Of a stretch of 64,000 nt of DNA, positions 27,241 through 35,857 are shown piece by piece. The translations under genes and the position numbers were made by a program. This DNA comes from Mannheimia granulomatis (GTDB lineage Bacteria; Pseudomonadota; Gammaproteobacteria; Enterobacterales; Pasteurellaceae), in contig NZ_CP015030.1 in NCBI RefSeq assembly GCF_011455695.1, positions 868,001-932,000 of the forward strand. The letters are read 5' to 3'. Position 1 is the first letter of the stretch. Each line of letters opens with the position of its first letter. The notes beneath the pieces are model-generated. The model was not told the origin of the DNA. It was given only the letters and a program-made list of their open reading frames with translations, and ran no database searches.

Positions 27241-28074
27241 ATGCGTTTAGATGACTTAAGAAGAAGCAAAAATGTGGAAGACAGAAGAGCCAGCGGAGGC
27301 AGACCTTCTGTTGGGCGTAGTAAAGGCGGTATTCTAACATTTATTATTGTCTTTGTTGGAGCATATTACGGTGTTGATTTAAGTGGATTAATGGGTGGTG
27401 GCTCCCAAGGCTATCAACAAACTTCTAGCTTAAATAATGCCGAAGAAGCCCAATTAGAAGAATTATCTTCCAAGGTATTAGCTAGTACAGAAGATATTTG
27501 GGGTGCTTATTTCAAACAAAATGGGATGACTTACAAACAACCGACTTTAGTGTTATACCACAATATGACTTCAACTGCCTGTGGCACCGGACAATCGGCA
27601 ATGGGGCCGTTCTACTGTCCAGTCGACCAAAAAGTCTATTTAGATTTATCCTTTTATGAGGATATGCGTAAACAGTTAAAAGCCTCTGGTGATTTCGCAT
27701 TTTCTTATGTGATCGCTCATGAAGTAGGACATCATGTACAAAATTTGTTAGGGATTACCGCAAAAACCCAACGAGCACAAATGAAAGCAGCTTCACAAGC
27801 TGAGGCAAATAAGATTTCAGTTAATGTAGAATTACAAGCCGACTGTTTTGCTGGTGTTTGGGGTTACCAATTTGCTCAAGCTGGCAGATTAGAACAAGGT
27901 GATGTTGAAGAAGCTTTTACTGCAGCACAAGCAGTAGGTGATGACCGATTACAACAAAAAAGTCGTGGCTATGTTGTACCGGATAGTTTTACACATGGTT
28001 CATCTGCAGAACGTTTAGCTTGGTTTAGAAAAGGATTATCCTCTGGAAATCCGGCGGTTTGTCATACTTTTTGA
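27241..28074 (+). CDS. ypfJ: Neutral zinc metallopeptidase YpfJ family
   Basis: 277 residues. A basic N terminus (RLDDLRRSKNVEDRRA) is followed by one hydrophobic segment (about 27-50) that anchors it in the inner membrane. The C-terminal zincin-type domain has the zinc motif VIAHEVGHHVQNLLG (about 157-171) and the family blocks YCPVDQKVYLDLSFY, ELQADCFAGVWG and ERLAWFRKG. Family members are called putative neutral zinc metallopeptidases (PF04228); the substrate is not known. AAAGGTAGGG precedes the ATG. Single gene between two terminator-like structures. Confidence 0.88.
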   Translation: MRLDDLRRSKNVEDRRASGGRPSVGRSKGGILTFIIVFVGAYYGVDLSGLMGGGSQGYQQTSSLNNAEEAQLEELSSKVLASTEDIWGAYFKQNGMTYKQPTLVLYHNMTSTACGTGQSAMGPFYCPVDQKVYLDLSFYEDMRKQLKASGDFAFSYVIAHEVGHHVQNLLGITAKTQRAQMKAASQAEANKISVNVELQADCFAGVWGYQFAQAGRLEQGDVEEAFTAAQAVGDDRLQQKSRGYVVPDSFTHGSSAERLAWFRKGLSSGNPAVCHTF

Positions 28075-28120
28075 TGCTCGCTTAGTATCTTTTTTAAGCA
28101 AACAAAAAATAAATATACTA

Positions 28121-28142
28121 ACGTACTATTAAGATAGTACGT
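28121..28142. promoter_or_regulatory. TrpR-like operator upstream of aroG
   Basis: A 22-bp inverted repeat with 9-bp perfect arms, ACGTACTAT-TAAG-ATAGTACGT. It shares GTACTAT-N4-ATAGTAC with the site at 8338-8355 and resembles the E. coli trp operator. It ends five bases before the -35 of the aroG promoter. A TTTTT run follows it, so it could also be a weak terminator of ypfJ. Confidence 0.6.
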
Positions 28143-28147
28143 TTTTA

Positions 28148-28176
28148 TTGACAACTTACCTAGATTGGACTAATTT
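28148..28176 (+). promoter_or_regulatory. aroG promoter
   Basis: A perfect -35 TTGACA (28148-28153), 17 bases, then -10 TAATTT (28171-28176). It is 34 bases before the aroG ATG. Confidence 0.75.
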
Positions 28177-28209
28177 ATTTATACTTATTTTTTCAGAGAG
28201 TGAAAGCAA

Positions 28210-29292
28210 ATGTCTTATACAAAAAATGATGATGTTAGAATTACAAATATAGAAGAATTATTACCGCCTGTTGCTTTATTAGAGCGTTTTCCGGCAAGTG
28301 ATATTGCAGCTGAAACCGTTGAAAAAACACGTCAAGCGATTCATAAAATTTTACATGGTGCAGATGATCGCTTATTGGTCGTTATCGGGCCTTGCTCAAT
28401 TCACGATCCAAAAGCGGCTTTGGAATATGCAGAAAAAATTAAAGCAATGCGAGCTAACCCTAAAATTAACCAAAACTTAGAAGTCGTTATGCGGGTTTAT
28501 TTTGAAAAACCTCGTACAACTGTTGGCTGGAAAGGGTTAATTAACGATCCATACTTAAATGAAAGTTATGCATTAAATGACGGATTACGCATAGCACGTA
28601 AAGTATTATCTGATATCAATGACTTAACTGTTCCTGCGGCCGGTGAATTTTTAGATATGATTACACCGCAATATATGGCAGATTTTATGAGCTGGGGAGC
28701 AATTGGGGCAAGAACAACCGAATCGCAAGTTCATCGTGAATTAGCCTCGGGTTTATCTTGTGCAGTTGGTTTTAAAAATGGTACAAATGGCGGGGTAAAA
28801 ATTGCATTAGATGCGATTTCTTCAGCAAAAGCACCACATCATTTCTTATCGGTAACTAAATTTGGTCATTCAGCGATTGTTTCTACCGCAGGTAATCCAG
28901 ACTGCCATATTATTTTACGCGGTGGTGATAAGGGGACTAACTACGATGCAGCGTCAGTTGCCGAAGCTTGTGCAGCAATTGAAAAAGCCGGCAATCGCCC
29001 TCACGTGATGGTTGACTTCAGCCATGCTAACAGCCAAAAACAATTTAAACGCCAAATGGATGTATGTGCTGATGTATGCAGCCAAATTGCCAGTGGTTCT
29101 GATTTTATTTCAGGGGTAATGATTGAAAGCCATTTGGTTGAAGGTCGCCAAGATTTAATTGATGGTAAAGGCTTAGAAGCATTGGTGTACGGACAAAGTA
29201 TTACCGATGCTTGTATAGGTTGGGCAGATAGTGAAAAAGCGTTATTCGATTTAGCTGATGCAGTTGAGCAACGCAGAAAAAATCGCCCATAA
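28210..29292 (+). CDS. aroG: 3-deoxy-7-phosphoheptulonate (DAHP) synthase, AroG type
   Basis: First step of the shikimate pathway: condenses phosphoenolpyruvate and erythrose 4-phosphate. 360 residues, class I. Very close to E. coli AroG along its length: ITNIEELLPPVALLE at the N terminus, LLVVIGPCSIHDPKAA (about 56), RVYFEKPRTTVGWKGLINDP (about 96-115), GARTTESQVHRELASGLSC (about 163) and DFSHANSQKQFKRQ (about 269). The N-terminal region that forms the feedback site in AroG is kept; which amino acid inhibits it is not certain. A strong promoter and a TrpR-like operator lie upstream, so tryptophan repression is likely. Confidence 0.96.
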   Translation: MSYTKNDDVRITNIEELLPPVALLERFPASDIAAETVEKTRQAIHKILHGADDRLLVVIGPCSIHDPKAALEYAEKIKAMRANPKINQNLEVVMRVYFEKPRTTVGWKGLINDPYLNESYALNDGLRIARKVLSDINDLTVPAAGEFLDMITPQYMADFMSWGAIGARTTESQVHRELASGLSCAVGFKNGTNGGVKIALDAISSAKAPHHFLSVTKFGHSAIVSTAGNPDCHIILRGGDKGTNYDAASVAEACAAIEKAGNRPHVMVDFSHANSQKQFKRQMDVCADVCSQIASGSDFISGVMIESHLVEGRQDLIDGKGLEALVYGQSITDACIGWADSEKALFDLADAVEQRRKNRP

Positions 29293-29312
29293 TAAGATTT
29301 AAAATATTAAAT

Positions 29313-29345
29313 GGCATACGTTAACATGTATGCCTTTACCTTTTT
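29313..29345 (+). terminator. Terminator of aroG
   Basis: Stem GGCATAC/GTATGCC (29313-29319 with 29328-29334), then TTTACCTTTTT. It ends only 10 bases before the tsaB ATG. Confidence 0.7.
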
Positions 29346-29354
29346 ATATACAAT

Positions 29355-30047
29355 ATGAATCAAACAATTCTTGCTTTAGATACTGCCACTGAGGCCTGCT
29401 CCGTGGCTTTATTACATAATGAGGCTGTTTCTACTTTAAATGAAATCAGCCCAAGAACCCACACACAACGCATTTTACCGATGGTAGATGAACTACTGAA
29501 AAAATCAGATATTCAAATCAATGATGTGGATTTTTTAGTTTTCGGACGGGGACCGGGCAGCTTTACCGGTGTTAGAGTCGGAGTAAGCGTTGCTCAAGGT
29601 TTGGCAATGGGGGCAAATTTGCCTGTAGTTGCCGTTTCTAATTTAAAAGCAATGGCAGAAGAAGCCTACCAAAAGCTAAACGCAGATAAGGTAATTGCGT
29701 TAATTGATGCGAGAATGAATGAGGTCTATTTTGCTCAATTTGCCAAAAATGGAGATGAGTGGGTAGAAATCGTACCGGAACAAGTTTGCTCACCGGAAAA
29801 AGCGCTCAGTCAAATGCAGGTAGATGAAAAAACAGTGGTTGTCGGTACTGGCTGGGCTGCTTATTCGCAATTTTCCGAACAAAATCTACCGCTTGTAATC
29901 AGTGATATTTCCTTGCCATCTGCAGAATATATGCTTTCAATTGCTAAGATTGAAATTAAAAAAGGCAATACTACTTCTGCTTATGAGATAGAACCTGTTT
30001 ATTTGCGTAACGAAGTGACTTGGGAAAAACTGCCGAATAAAAGATAA
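29355..30047 (+). CDS. tsaB: tRNA threonylcarbamoyladenosine biosynthesis protein TsaB
   Basis: Partner of TsaD and TsaE in making the t6A37 modification of ANN-decoding tRNAs. 230 residues, actin-like fold. Signatures: ILALDTATEACSVALL (1-20), PRTHTQRILPMVDELL (about 34-49), GRGPGSFTGVRVGVSVAQGLA (about 64-84) and ALIDARMNEVYFAQF (about 114-128). No Shine-Dalgarno-like sequence is seen before the ATG; the leader is T-rich because of the aroG terminator just upstream. The start is still supported by the conserved first residues. Confidence 0.95.
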   Translation: MNQTILALDTATEACSVALLHNEAVSTLNEISPRTHTQRILPMVDELLKKSDIQINDVDFLVFGRGPGSFTGVRVGVSVAQGLAMGANLPVVAVSNLKAMAEEAYQKLNADKVIALIDARMNEVYFAQFAKNGDEWVEIVPEQVCSPEKALSQMQVDEKTVVVGTGWAAYSQFSEQNLPLVISDISLPSAEYMLSIAKIEIKKGNTTSAYEIEPVYLRNEVTWEKLPNKR

Positions 30048-30048
30048 A

Positions 30049-30106
30049 ACAAGCGGTTACGTTTTTCTAAGCATTTGTAAATATCAAAGGAAACTTAACC
30101 GCTTGT
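30049..30106. terminator. Uptake-sequence inverted pair between tsaB and tdk
   Basis: Facing uptake sequences with 16-base arms (30049-30064 with 30091-30106) and one mismatch. It separates two convergent genes and begins two bases after the tsaB stop. Confidence 0.8.
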
Positions 30107-30108
30107 AT

Positions 30109-30690
30109 TTATAACTTACCGAGTTTCTGCTTGTAATGGTAACGGCAAACGGAGAGATACTTGTCGTTACCTCCGATTTGAATCTGCGCCCCTTCTTTAA
30201 TGGCTTCTCCGTTCTCGTTTAATCGCACTACAAAATGTGCTTTTCTACCACAGTCACAGATCGTTTTTAATTCTTCCAACTCATCTGCCCAGGCGAGAAG
30301 GTATTGGCTGCCTTCAAATAACTCAGCTTGAAAGTCGGTTCTCAACCCATAACACAGCACAGGAATTTTCAGTTTATCAACTACATCAGTTAATTGATAG
30401 ACCTGATCTTTCGTCAGAAATTGGGCTTCATCAATTAAAATACAATGTAATATATTTTCAGCATGTTTAATTTCGATCTCTGCAAATAAATCGGTCTCAG
30501 CATTAAACAAACTTGCGACTTGAGAAATCCCTATGCGTGAACTTACTTTGCCGACACCAAAGCGATCATCAATCGCAGCAGTATAAACAAGGGTATTCAT
30601 TCCACGTTCTTGATAGTTATAGGAGGATTGAAGCAGAGTAGTTGATTTTCCTGCATTCATTGATGAGTAGTAAAAATAGAGCTTTGCCAT
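30109..30690 (-). CDS. tdk: Thymidine kinase
   Basis: Phosphorylates thymidine (salvage). 193 residues from the ATG at 30690, which begins [17 protein letters not shown] as in E. coli MAQLYFYY; a TTG four codons earlier is less likely. P-loop [13 protein letters not shown] (about 11-23), the DEAQFLT motif (about 84), and zinc-site cysteines in TICDCGRKA and CRYHYK. No clear ribosome site is seen, and the zapB terminator T run lies just upstream of the start, so expression may be low or use read-through. Confidence 0.95.
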   Translation of the reverse strand: MAKLYFYYSSMNAGKSTTLLQSSYNYQERGMNTLVYTAAIDDRFGVGKVSSRIGISQVASLFNAETDLFAEIEIKHAENILHCILIDEAQFLTKDQVYQLTDVVDKLKIPVLCYGLRTDFQAELFEGSQYLLAWADELEELKTICDCGRKAHFVVRLNENGEAIKEGAQIQIGGNDKYLSVCRYHYKQKLGKL

Positions 30691-30702
30691 ATTAAAAGTC
30701 AA

Positions 30703-30730
30703 TAAAAAAACGGCTAAGAGTTAGCCGTTT
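30703..30730 (-). terminator. Terminator of zapB
   Basis: On the minus strand AAACGGCTAA-CTC-TTAGCCGTTT (30730 to 30708) is followed by a run of T. Perfect 10-bp stem. Confidence 0.9.
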
Positions 30731-30741
30731 GCGTTGAAAAA

Positions 30742-30960
30742 TTAAACGTTGTCGATTTGACCTAAAAGTGAACGTAAACGATCTTGGAAATTTTGTTGTT
30801 CTACTTTTAACTGTTCGTGTTCTGCACGAAGTGATTCATTTTCTTGTTTTGCTGCATCGTTTTTGCCTTTTAACTCTTCAACTTCTAATTGAAGTAATTG
30901 GATAGTTTCAACAGCTTGTTTAATTTTTTCTTCTAATTGGTCTAATACGGATAAAGACAT
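30742..30960 (-). CDS. zapB: Cell division protein ZapB
   Basis: Non-essential, cytoplasmic coiled-coil protein that strengthens the Z ring through ZapA and links it to the chromosome. 72 residues (E. coli 81), almost all one heptad-patterned helix: [21 protein letters not shown], then EELKGKN and the C-terminal [12 protein letters not shown]. An AGAGGTAATTAACT leader precedes the ATG. It has its own perfect terminator, so it is a single-gene unit. Confidence 0.93.
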   Translation of the reverse strand: MSLSVLDQLEEKIKQAVETIQLLQLEVEELKGKNDAAKQENESLRAEHEQLKVEQQNFQDRLRSLLGQIDNV

Positions 30961-31157
30961 AGTTAATTACCTCTAAAAATAAGTATGAATGTTGTAAGGA
31001 TTATACTCTAAATCTGACTCGCTTTTCATAAAAAAGTTTGGTTATTCCGATATTTTTATTCAAATGGTGATTTTTTAGTAACGAACTCGTTCAGATATTG
31101 ATAAAATAAAGGCTCTCTTCTTTTAAAGTTTTTCTTTCAAGAAACTAAGGAATAAAA

Positions 31158-32177
31158 ATGAAACGAACTCTCTCTTTTGGATTTTCCCGTGTCACTGAAG
31201 CTGCGGCACTTGCTGCTTATTCTTGGCTTGGTCGTGGTAATAAAAATGCCGCTGATGAAGCTGCTGTGAAAGCAATGCGTTTTATGCTAAATCAAATGGA
31301 GATACGTGGTGAAGTAGTAATTGGCGAAGGTGAAATTGATGAGGCACCAATGTTATATATCGGTGAAAAAGTTGGTTTATCTCGTCCTGAAGATGATGAA
31401 ATTTCTATTGCGGTAGACCCGATTGACGGGACTCGAATGACGGCAATGGGGCAAGCAAATGCATTATCAGTACTTGCTGCGGGCGGCAAGGAAACTTTCT
31501 TAAAAGCACCTGATATGTATATGGAAAAATTAGTAGTCGGCCCTGAAGGGAAGGGGATGATTGATTTAAATCTTCCTCTTGAACAGAATCTTCGCCGAGT
31601 CGCTTCAAAAAAAGGTAAATTACTTTCACAACTCACCATTGCCATTTTAGCGAAGCCTCGTCACGAACAGATTATTGCCGATGTGCAAAAATTAGGAGTA
31701 AGAGTTATTGCAATTCCAGATGGTGATGTGGCCGCGGCAGTGCAATGCTGCTTACCTGATGCCGAGCTAGATTTATTGTACGGCCTTGGCGGTGCACCTG
31801 AGGGTGTTGTGGCTGGAGCAGCAGTACGTGCATTAGGCGGCGATATGAATGCACGTTTAATTCCACGCAATCAAGTCAAAGGTAATAGTCCTGAGCATTT
31901 AACTGCAACGGAAAAAGAACTTTCTCGCTGTCATGAAATGAATGTACCGGTAAGCACCGTGCTAAAATTAGAAGATTTAGTGCGAGATGATAATATTGTA
32001 TTTGTTGCAACAGGCATTACTTCCGGCGATTTATTAAAAGGTATCAGCCGTAAGGGAAGTATTGCCAGTACAGAAACCTTGTTAATTCGCGGGCGTTCCC
32101 GTACTATTCGTAAAATTCAATCCTACCACTATGTTGATCGTAAAGATAACGAACTCTTGTCGCTAATGGATTTATAA
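31158..32177 (+). CDS. glpX: Fructose-1,6-bisphosphatase class II
   Basis: Gluconeogenic fructose-1,6-bisphosphatase, metal dependent. 339 residues (E. coli GlpX 336). Nearly unbroken similarity to GlpX: FSRVTEAAALAAYSWLGRG (9-27), VIGEGEIDEAPMLYIGE (about 54-70), AVDPIDGTRMTAMGQANAL (about 86-104), KPRHEQII and GGAPEGVVAGAAVRALGGDM (about 213-232). An AAGGAATAAAA ribosome site precedes the ATG. Here it is a single gene, not in a glycerol operon (no glpF or glpK), and ends in a strong terminator. Confidence 0.96.
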   Translation: MKRTLSFGFSRVTEAAALAAYSWLGRGNKNAADEAAVKAMRFMLNQMEIRGEVVIGEGEIDEAPMLYIGEKVGLSRPEDDEISIAVDPIDGTRMTAMGQANALSVLAAGGKETFLKAPDMYMEKLVVGPEGKGMIDLNLPLEQNLRRVASKKGKLLSQLTIAILAKPRHEQIIADVQKLGVRVIAIPDGDVAAAVQCCLPDAELDLLYGLGGAPEGVVAGAAVRALGGDMNARLIPRNQVKGNSPEHLTATEKELSRCHEMNVPVSTVLKLEDLVRDDNIVFVATGITSGDLLKGISRKGSIASTETLLIRGRSRTIRKIQSYHYVDRKDNELLSLMDL

Positions 32178-32194
32178 TGAATCATTCCTAAATT

Positions 32195-32220
32195 AAATCG
32201 GGCATTTGCCCGATTTTTTT
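32195..32220 (+). terminator. Terminator of glpX
   Basis: Stem AAATCGGGC/GCCCGATTT (32195-32203 with 32208-32216) with an ATTT loop, followed by a T run. Confidence 0.93.
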
Positions 32221-32247
32221 GACTCACTTTTCGTGACATTGTTACGA

Positions 32248-32571
32248 TTATTCTTCACTTTGTGTATTAACGGCACATAAGTTAAAACCCAATGTTTCCG
32301 CCACCGTACAAATAGTTTGAAATTTCACTTGGCTTGGATCTTTAAACAAACGCTTGAGGGTAGAAATCGAAATCCCGGTTTGCATTTCTAATGTGGCAAG
32401 CTCAATACCTAATGCTTTTCGTTGTGCATTTAGCTGCTGCCCAAATTTTTCTAAATTATCCAGCTTGTTTTTTTCAAATAATTTCTGTTCTTCCTGCTCT
32501 TGCTTTAAGGCTAGCTTTCTTAGTTGATTCAACTGATTTATCTGATTTTGTAGTTCTATGGAAATTCTCAT
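32248..32571 (-). CDS. Small XRE-type regulator with an N-terminal coiled coil
   Basis: 107 residues from the ATG at 32571, chosen because AGGTGG lies just upstream (a GTG one codon earlier also fits). Residues 1-55 are rich in Gln, Lys, Glu and Leu (LQNQINQLNQLRKLALKQEQEEQ) and should form a coiled coil. Residues about 42-98 form a Cro/CI-type helix-turn-helix: GQQLNAQRKALGIELATLEM, TGISISTLKRLF, FQTICTVAETLGFNL. It resembles the HTH of antitoxin-like regulators, but no toxin gene is adjacent. It is divergent from pepP; two dyad sites lie between them and may be its operators. Function unknown. Confidence 0.75.
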   Translation of the reverse strand: MRISIELQNQINQLNQLRKLALKQEQEEQKLFEKNKLDNLEKFGQQLNAQRKALGIELATLEMQTGISISTLKRLFKDPSQVKFQTICTVAETLGFNLCAVNTQSEE

Positions 32572-32619
32572 CACTCCACCTAATTTATATTTGAGCTCTT
32601 TAATTCTATTTTTGTATTT

Positions 32620-32641
32620 TGTATTTCAAATATGAAACACA
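32620..32641. promoter_or_regulatory. Imperfect dyad upstream of the XRE gene
   Basis: Halves TGTATTTCAAA and TATGAAACACA pair at 9 of 11 positions. It lies 49 bases before the XRE start. Possible autoregulatory operator; no factor assigned. Confidence 0.4.
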
Positions 32642-32651
32642 TGACCACAAA

Positions 32652-32669
32652 AAGATTAAATTTAATCTT
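32652..32669. promoter_or_regulatory. Perfect 18-bp palindrome in the XRE-pepP gap
   Basis: AAGATTAAATTTAATCTT reads the same on both strands. It lies 10 bases beyond the dyad at 32620-32641 and 128 bases before pepP. AT-only centres arise easily by chance in this AT-rich DNA, so it is only a candidate operator. Confidence 0.4.
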
Positions 32670-32797
32670 ATTTCATTTTAAAAAACAAATCAACGGCTCA
32701 GATATAGCCTTTTACAAAAACAGACTTAACTAAAAACAAGAGAAAGTTTGTGATAAACTAGTCTCATTGATATTGAACATTGAGAGGATAAGACCTT

Positions 32798-34102
32798 ATG
32801 GATCTCACCTATTTAGCTAAAATGCCTCAGCAAGAATTTACTGCTCGTCGCGAAAGAGTCTCTGCACAAATGCAAGAGAATTCAGCACTGTTGATTTTTA
32901 CAGAAACGGAAAAACGCCGTAATAATGATTCTGAGTATTTATTCAGACCGGATAGCTACTTTTGGTATTTAACCGGTTTCGCCGAACCTAAATCAGCAGC
33001 ATTGCTGATTAAAAGAGCAGGTCAAACAGATAGCATTATTTTTGTTCGTAAAAAAGACCCGTTGATGGAAACCTGGAATGGCAGGCGTTTAGGTATTGAA
33101 AATGCCCCAAGTGCGTTACAGTTTAACGCTGCTTTTGATATTGAAGATATCGAAAATATACTTGCAGAAAAATTGGAAAATTTGACCGCTTGTTATTATG
33201 CAGAAGGACTACAAGAATGGGGAGATAAGCTGATTTTTTCCGCACGTAAGAAAATGGACAAACCTTGCGATCTGATTGATTGGAAACCGATGTTGTCTGA
33301 GATGCGATTAATTAAATCCGAATTAGAAATTGCTTTAATACAGCAAGCTTGCCATATCTCCTCTATGGCACATATTAGAGCAATGAAACAAACCCGTCCG
33401 AATCGTTATGAAATGGAAATTGAGGGGGAAATTCAGCACGAATTTACCCGTTTTGGAGCAAGATTTCCTGCTTATAACTCTATTGTAGCAGGGGGCGAGA
33501 ATGCCTGTATTCTTCATTACAATGAAAACGATCAAGCATTAAAAGATGGCGATTTATTGCTCATTGATGCCGGTGCTGAATTTGCCTACTACGCTGGTGA
33601 TATTACCCGCACATTTCCGATTAACGGTAAGTTTTCTGAACCACAAAAAGCGCTGTATGAATTAACACTAACAATGTTAAAAGAGGCAACACAGCTACTG
33701 ATACCAAATAGTTCAATAAAAGCAGCAAACGATAAAGCGGTGCAAATTCTCACCGAAGGTTTGGTGCATTTAGGAATTTTAAAAGGGGAGGTAGAAACCT
33801 TAATCGCCGAAAAGGCTTATCGTCAATTTTATATGCACGGCTTAGGGCATTGGTTAGGGCTGGATGTACACGATGTCGGCGATTATGGTAGTGAGCGTGA
33901 TCGTCCGCTCCAAATCGGTATGGTGTTAACTGTTGAACCAGGTATTTATATCAGCAAAGAGGCAGATGTACCCGAACAATATAAGGGCATTGGTATTCGA
34001 ATTGAAGATAATTTATTGATTACAGAATACGGCAATAAAAATTTAACCAGCGGTTGTCCAAAAGAGATTGCAGATATTGAGCAATTAATGCAATCTGCTT
34101 AA
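32798..34102 (+). CDS. pepP: Xaa-Pro aminopeptidase P
   Basis: Removes N-terminal residues that precede proline. 434 residues (E. coli 441). The N-terminal creatinase-like domain (1-170) begins with the PepP pattern FTARRERVSAQMQENSALLIF and has FRPDSYFWYLTGF. The C-terminal pita-bread domain holds the dimetal ligands: IDAGAEFAYYAGDITRTFP (two Asp, about 253-271), MHGLGHWLGLDVHDVG (His, about 346), TVEPGIYI (Glu, about 382) and GIRIEDN (Glu, about 405). A GAGAGGATAAG leader precedes the ATG. Single gene with a uptake sequence in its coding region and another just after the stop. Confidence 0.95.
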   Translation: MDLTYLAKMPQQEFTARRERVSAQMQENSALLIFTETEKRRNNDSEYLFRPDSYFWYLTGFAEPKSAALLIKRAGQTDSIIFVRKKDPLMETWNGRRLGIENAPSALQFNAAFDIEDIENILAEKLENLTACYYAEGLQEWGDKLIFSARKKMDKPCDLIDWKPMLSEMRLIKSELEIALIQQACHISSMAHIRAMKQTRPNRYEMEIEGEIQHEFTRFGARFPAYNSIVAGGENACILHYNENDQALKDGDLLLIDAGAEFAYYAGDITRTFPINGKFSEPQKALYELTLTMLKEATQLLIPNSSIKAANDKAVQILTEGLVHLGILKGEVETLIAEKAYRQFYMHGLGHWLGLDVHDVGDYGSERDRPLQIGMVLTVEPGIYISKEADVPEQYKGIGIRIEDNLLITEYGNKNLTSGCPKEIADIEQLMQSA

Positions 34103-34144
34103 CACTCGCCAGCGTAAATTTTTTGTAAAAAATAACCGCTTGCT

Positions 34145-34173
34145 TTGAAATATACATTAATTTGGCGTAATCT
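34145..34173 (+). promoter_or_regulatory. Promoter of the YegP-like gene
   Basis: -35 TTGAAA (34145-34150), 17 bases, -10 TAATCT (34168-34173). Confidence 0.65.
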
Positions 34174-34180
34174 TATTCAG

Positions 34181-34197
34181 CCAAACATTCTGTTTGG
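34181..34197 (+). other. 5' leader hairpin of the YegP-like mRNA
   Basis: CCAAAC-ATTCT-GTTTGG begins where transcription from the upstream promoter should start (about 34180). It would cap the 5' end of the mRNA and may add stability. No T run follows. Confidence 0.45.
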
Positions 34198-34221
34198 GGT
34201 ATACATGTAAGGAGTGTAAAT

Positions 34222-34407
34222 ATGTATTTTGAAATTTATAAAGATGCAAAAGAAGAATTCCGCTGGCGTTTAAAAGCCGGTAACCACGAAGTTATCGCAA
34301 CCAGCCAAGCATATACAACTAAGCAAGGCTGCCAAAAAGGCATTGATGCGGTTAAAAAAGTCACCGCTGAAACAGTAGTAAAAGATTTAACTAAAGCAGA
34401 AGCATAA
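34222..34407 (+). CDS. Single-domain YegP/DUF1508 protein
   Basis: 61 residues. One copy of the DUF1508 (UPF0339) repeat: YFEIYKDAKEEFRWRLKAGNHEVIATSQAY, then KQGCQKGIDAVKK. E. coli YegP has two copies of this unit in tandem; here there is only one. The family is small, cytoplasmic and of unknown function. Strong AAGGAG ribosome site, near-consensus promoter, leader hairpin and a tight terminator all point to a well-expressed single-gene unit. Confidence 0.85.
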   Translation: MYFEIYKDAKEEFRWRLKAGNHEVIATSQAYTTKQGCQKGIDAVKKVTAETVVKDLTKAEA

Positions 34408-34411
34408 TTTA

Positions 34412-34448
34412 TTAAGCCCTAGTGTTTTGTACTGGGGCTTATTTTATT
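34412..34448 (+). terminator. Terminator of the YegP-like gene
   Basis: Stem AAGCCC/GGGCTT extended by TAGT/ACTG pairs around a GTTTTGT loop (34414-34440), then ATTTTATT. Confidence 0.82.
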
Positions 34449-34541
34449 AATTATGCAGAAAATATGCTTAATTATTCAATTTAAGGATTGCAGATTTTTC
34501 TAAAAAAGATAATATAGCGATATATTATAAAGAGGAAATGT

Positions 34542-35855
34542 ATGCATAACACCGAATTGGCTTTAGCCCAGTGGTTTAGACAATCCACACCCTATGTCAA
34601 TATGCACAGAGGTAAAACCTTTGTAATTATGCTTGACGGAGATGTGATTGAAAGCCCAAATTTTGTCAATATTATCAACGATATCAGCTTATTGCACAGC
34701 TTAAATATTAAGCTGGTGATTGTTTTTGGTGCCAGACCACAGATCAATAGATTATTAACCGAACACCAAATTGAGCCTGAATACTACCATAATATTCGGG
34801 TGACTAATGCTCAATCGCTAGAGTATGTTAAGCAAGCCGTAGGTAAAGTGCATTATGATTTATTTGCCCGCCTATCATTGCGTTTACCGCATTCGGAAGT
34901 CATTAATGTGGTTAGCGGTAATATGATTTTGGCTCAGCCTCTTGGTGTAGTTGATGGTGTAGATTACGCTTTAAGTGGCAGAATACGCCGTATTAATATC
35001 GATAGCATTAAGCAGCAGCTTTCACAAAATTCTATTGTATTACTTGGGCCTATAGCACCTTCAGTAACAGGCGAAATGTTTAATTTACCCTTTGAGGATA
35101 TTGCCACTCAAGTGGCCATCAAACTTCATGCAGATAAATTAATCGGTTTTTGTGAAGAACAAGGGATTTTAAATGAAGCAGGGCAGGTCATTCCTGATAT
35201 TCTGCCGCAAGACGCAGAAAAGCACTTGAATCGTTTGGTTGAAGAAGGCAAATATCACACAGCAAAAGCTCGTTTTTTGCAAGCAGCGATTAGTGTTTGC
35301 AGAGAAGGCGTGAAACGCTCACATTTATTAAGTTATAAAGAAGATGGCTCATTACTCCAAGAGCTTTTCTCCCGTGATGGTATCGGAACGCAATTTTCTA
35401 TGGAAAGTTCGGAAAATATCCGTATTGCCAATTCAAGTGATATTCCGGGATTATTGGATTTAATTCGTCCACTTGAACAACAAGGCATTTTGGTAAAACG
35501 GTCTCGTGAGCAGCTTGAAATGGAGATTGCCAACTATACTATTATTGAGCGTGATGGCGTAGTGATAGCCTGTGCCGCACTCAATCCTTATCCGGAAGAA
35601 AAAATGGCAGAAATGGCGTGTGTGGCGGTACATCCTGATTATCGTGATTCCTCCAGAGGCGATGTGTTACTCGCCAACATTCGCAAGCGGGCGGAGCAAA
35701 TGGGAATGGAGAAGCTCTTTGTACTAACCACCCGTACAACCCAATGGTTTCAAGAACGTGGTTTTAGATTAGCAGATGCACAAGATTTACCACGTTATAA
35801 ACGAGAAAATTACAATTACCAACGCCGTTCTAAAGTGTTAATATTACCACTCTGA
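34542..35855 (+). CDS. argA: Amino-acid N-acetyltransferase (N-acetylglutamate synthase) ArgA
   Basis: First step of arginine synthesis: acetyl-CoA plus glutamate. 437 residues (E. coli 443). The N-terminal amino-acid kinase-like domain (about 1-290) begins [26 protein letters not shown] and carries [12 protein letters not shown] (the arginine-sensing part). The C-terminal GNAT domain (about 295-437) has [20 protein letters not shown] (acetyl-CoA loop) and [24 protein letters not shown] precedes the ATG. No convincing ARG box pair was found upstream. Confidence 0.96.
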   Translation: MHNTELALAQWFRQSTPYVNMHRGKTFVIMLDGDVIESPNFVNIINDISLLHSLNIKLVIVFGARPQINRLLTEHQIEPEYYHNIRVTNAQSLEYVKQAVGKVHYDLFARLSLRLPHSEVINVVSGNMILAQPLGVVDGVDYALSGRIRRINIDSIKQQLSQNSIVLLGPIAPSVTGEMFNLPFEDIATQVAIKLHADKLIGFCEEQGILNEAGQVIPDILPQDAEKHLNRLVEEGKYHTAKARFLQAAISVCREGVKRSHLLSYKEDGSLLQELFSRDGIGTQFSMESSENIRIANSSDIPGLLDLIRPLEQQGILVKRSREQLEMEIANYTIIERDGVVIACAALNPYPEEKMAEMACVAVHPDYRDSSRGDVLLANIRKRAEQMGMEKLFVLTTRTTQWFQERGFRLADAQDLPRYKRENYNYQRRSKVLILPL

Positions 35856-35857
35856 GA

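Noticed and set aside
34465-34478. ARG-box-like sequence TGCTTAATTATTCA before argA
   Set aside because: Only one half-site fits the ArgR consensus and no second box at the usual spacing is present. Too weak to list.
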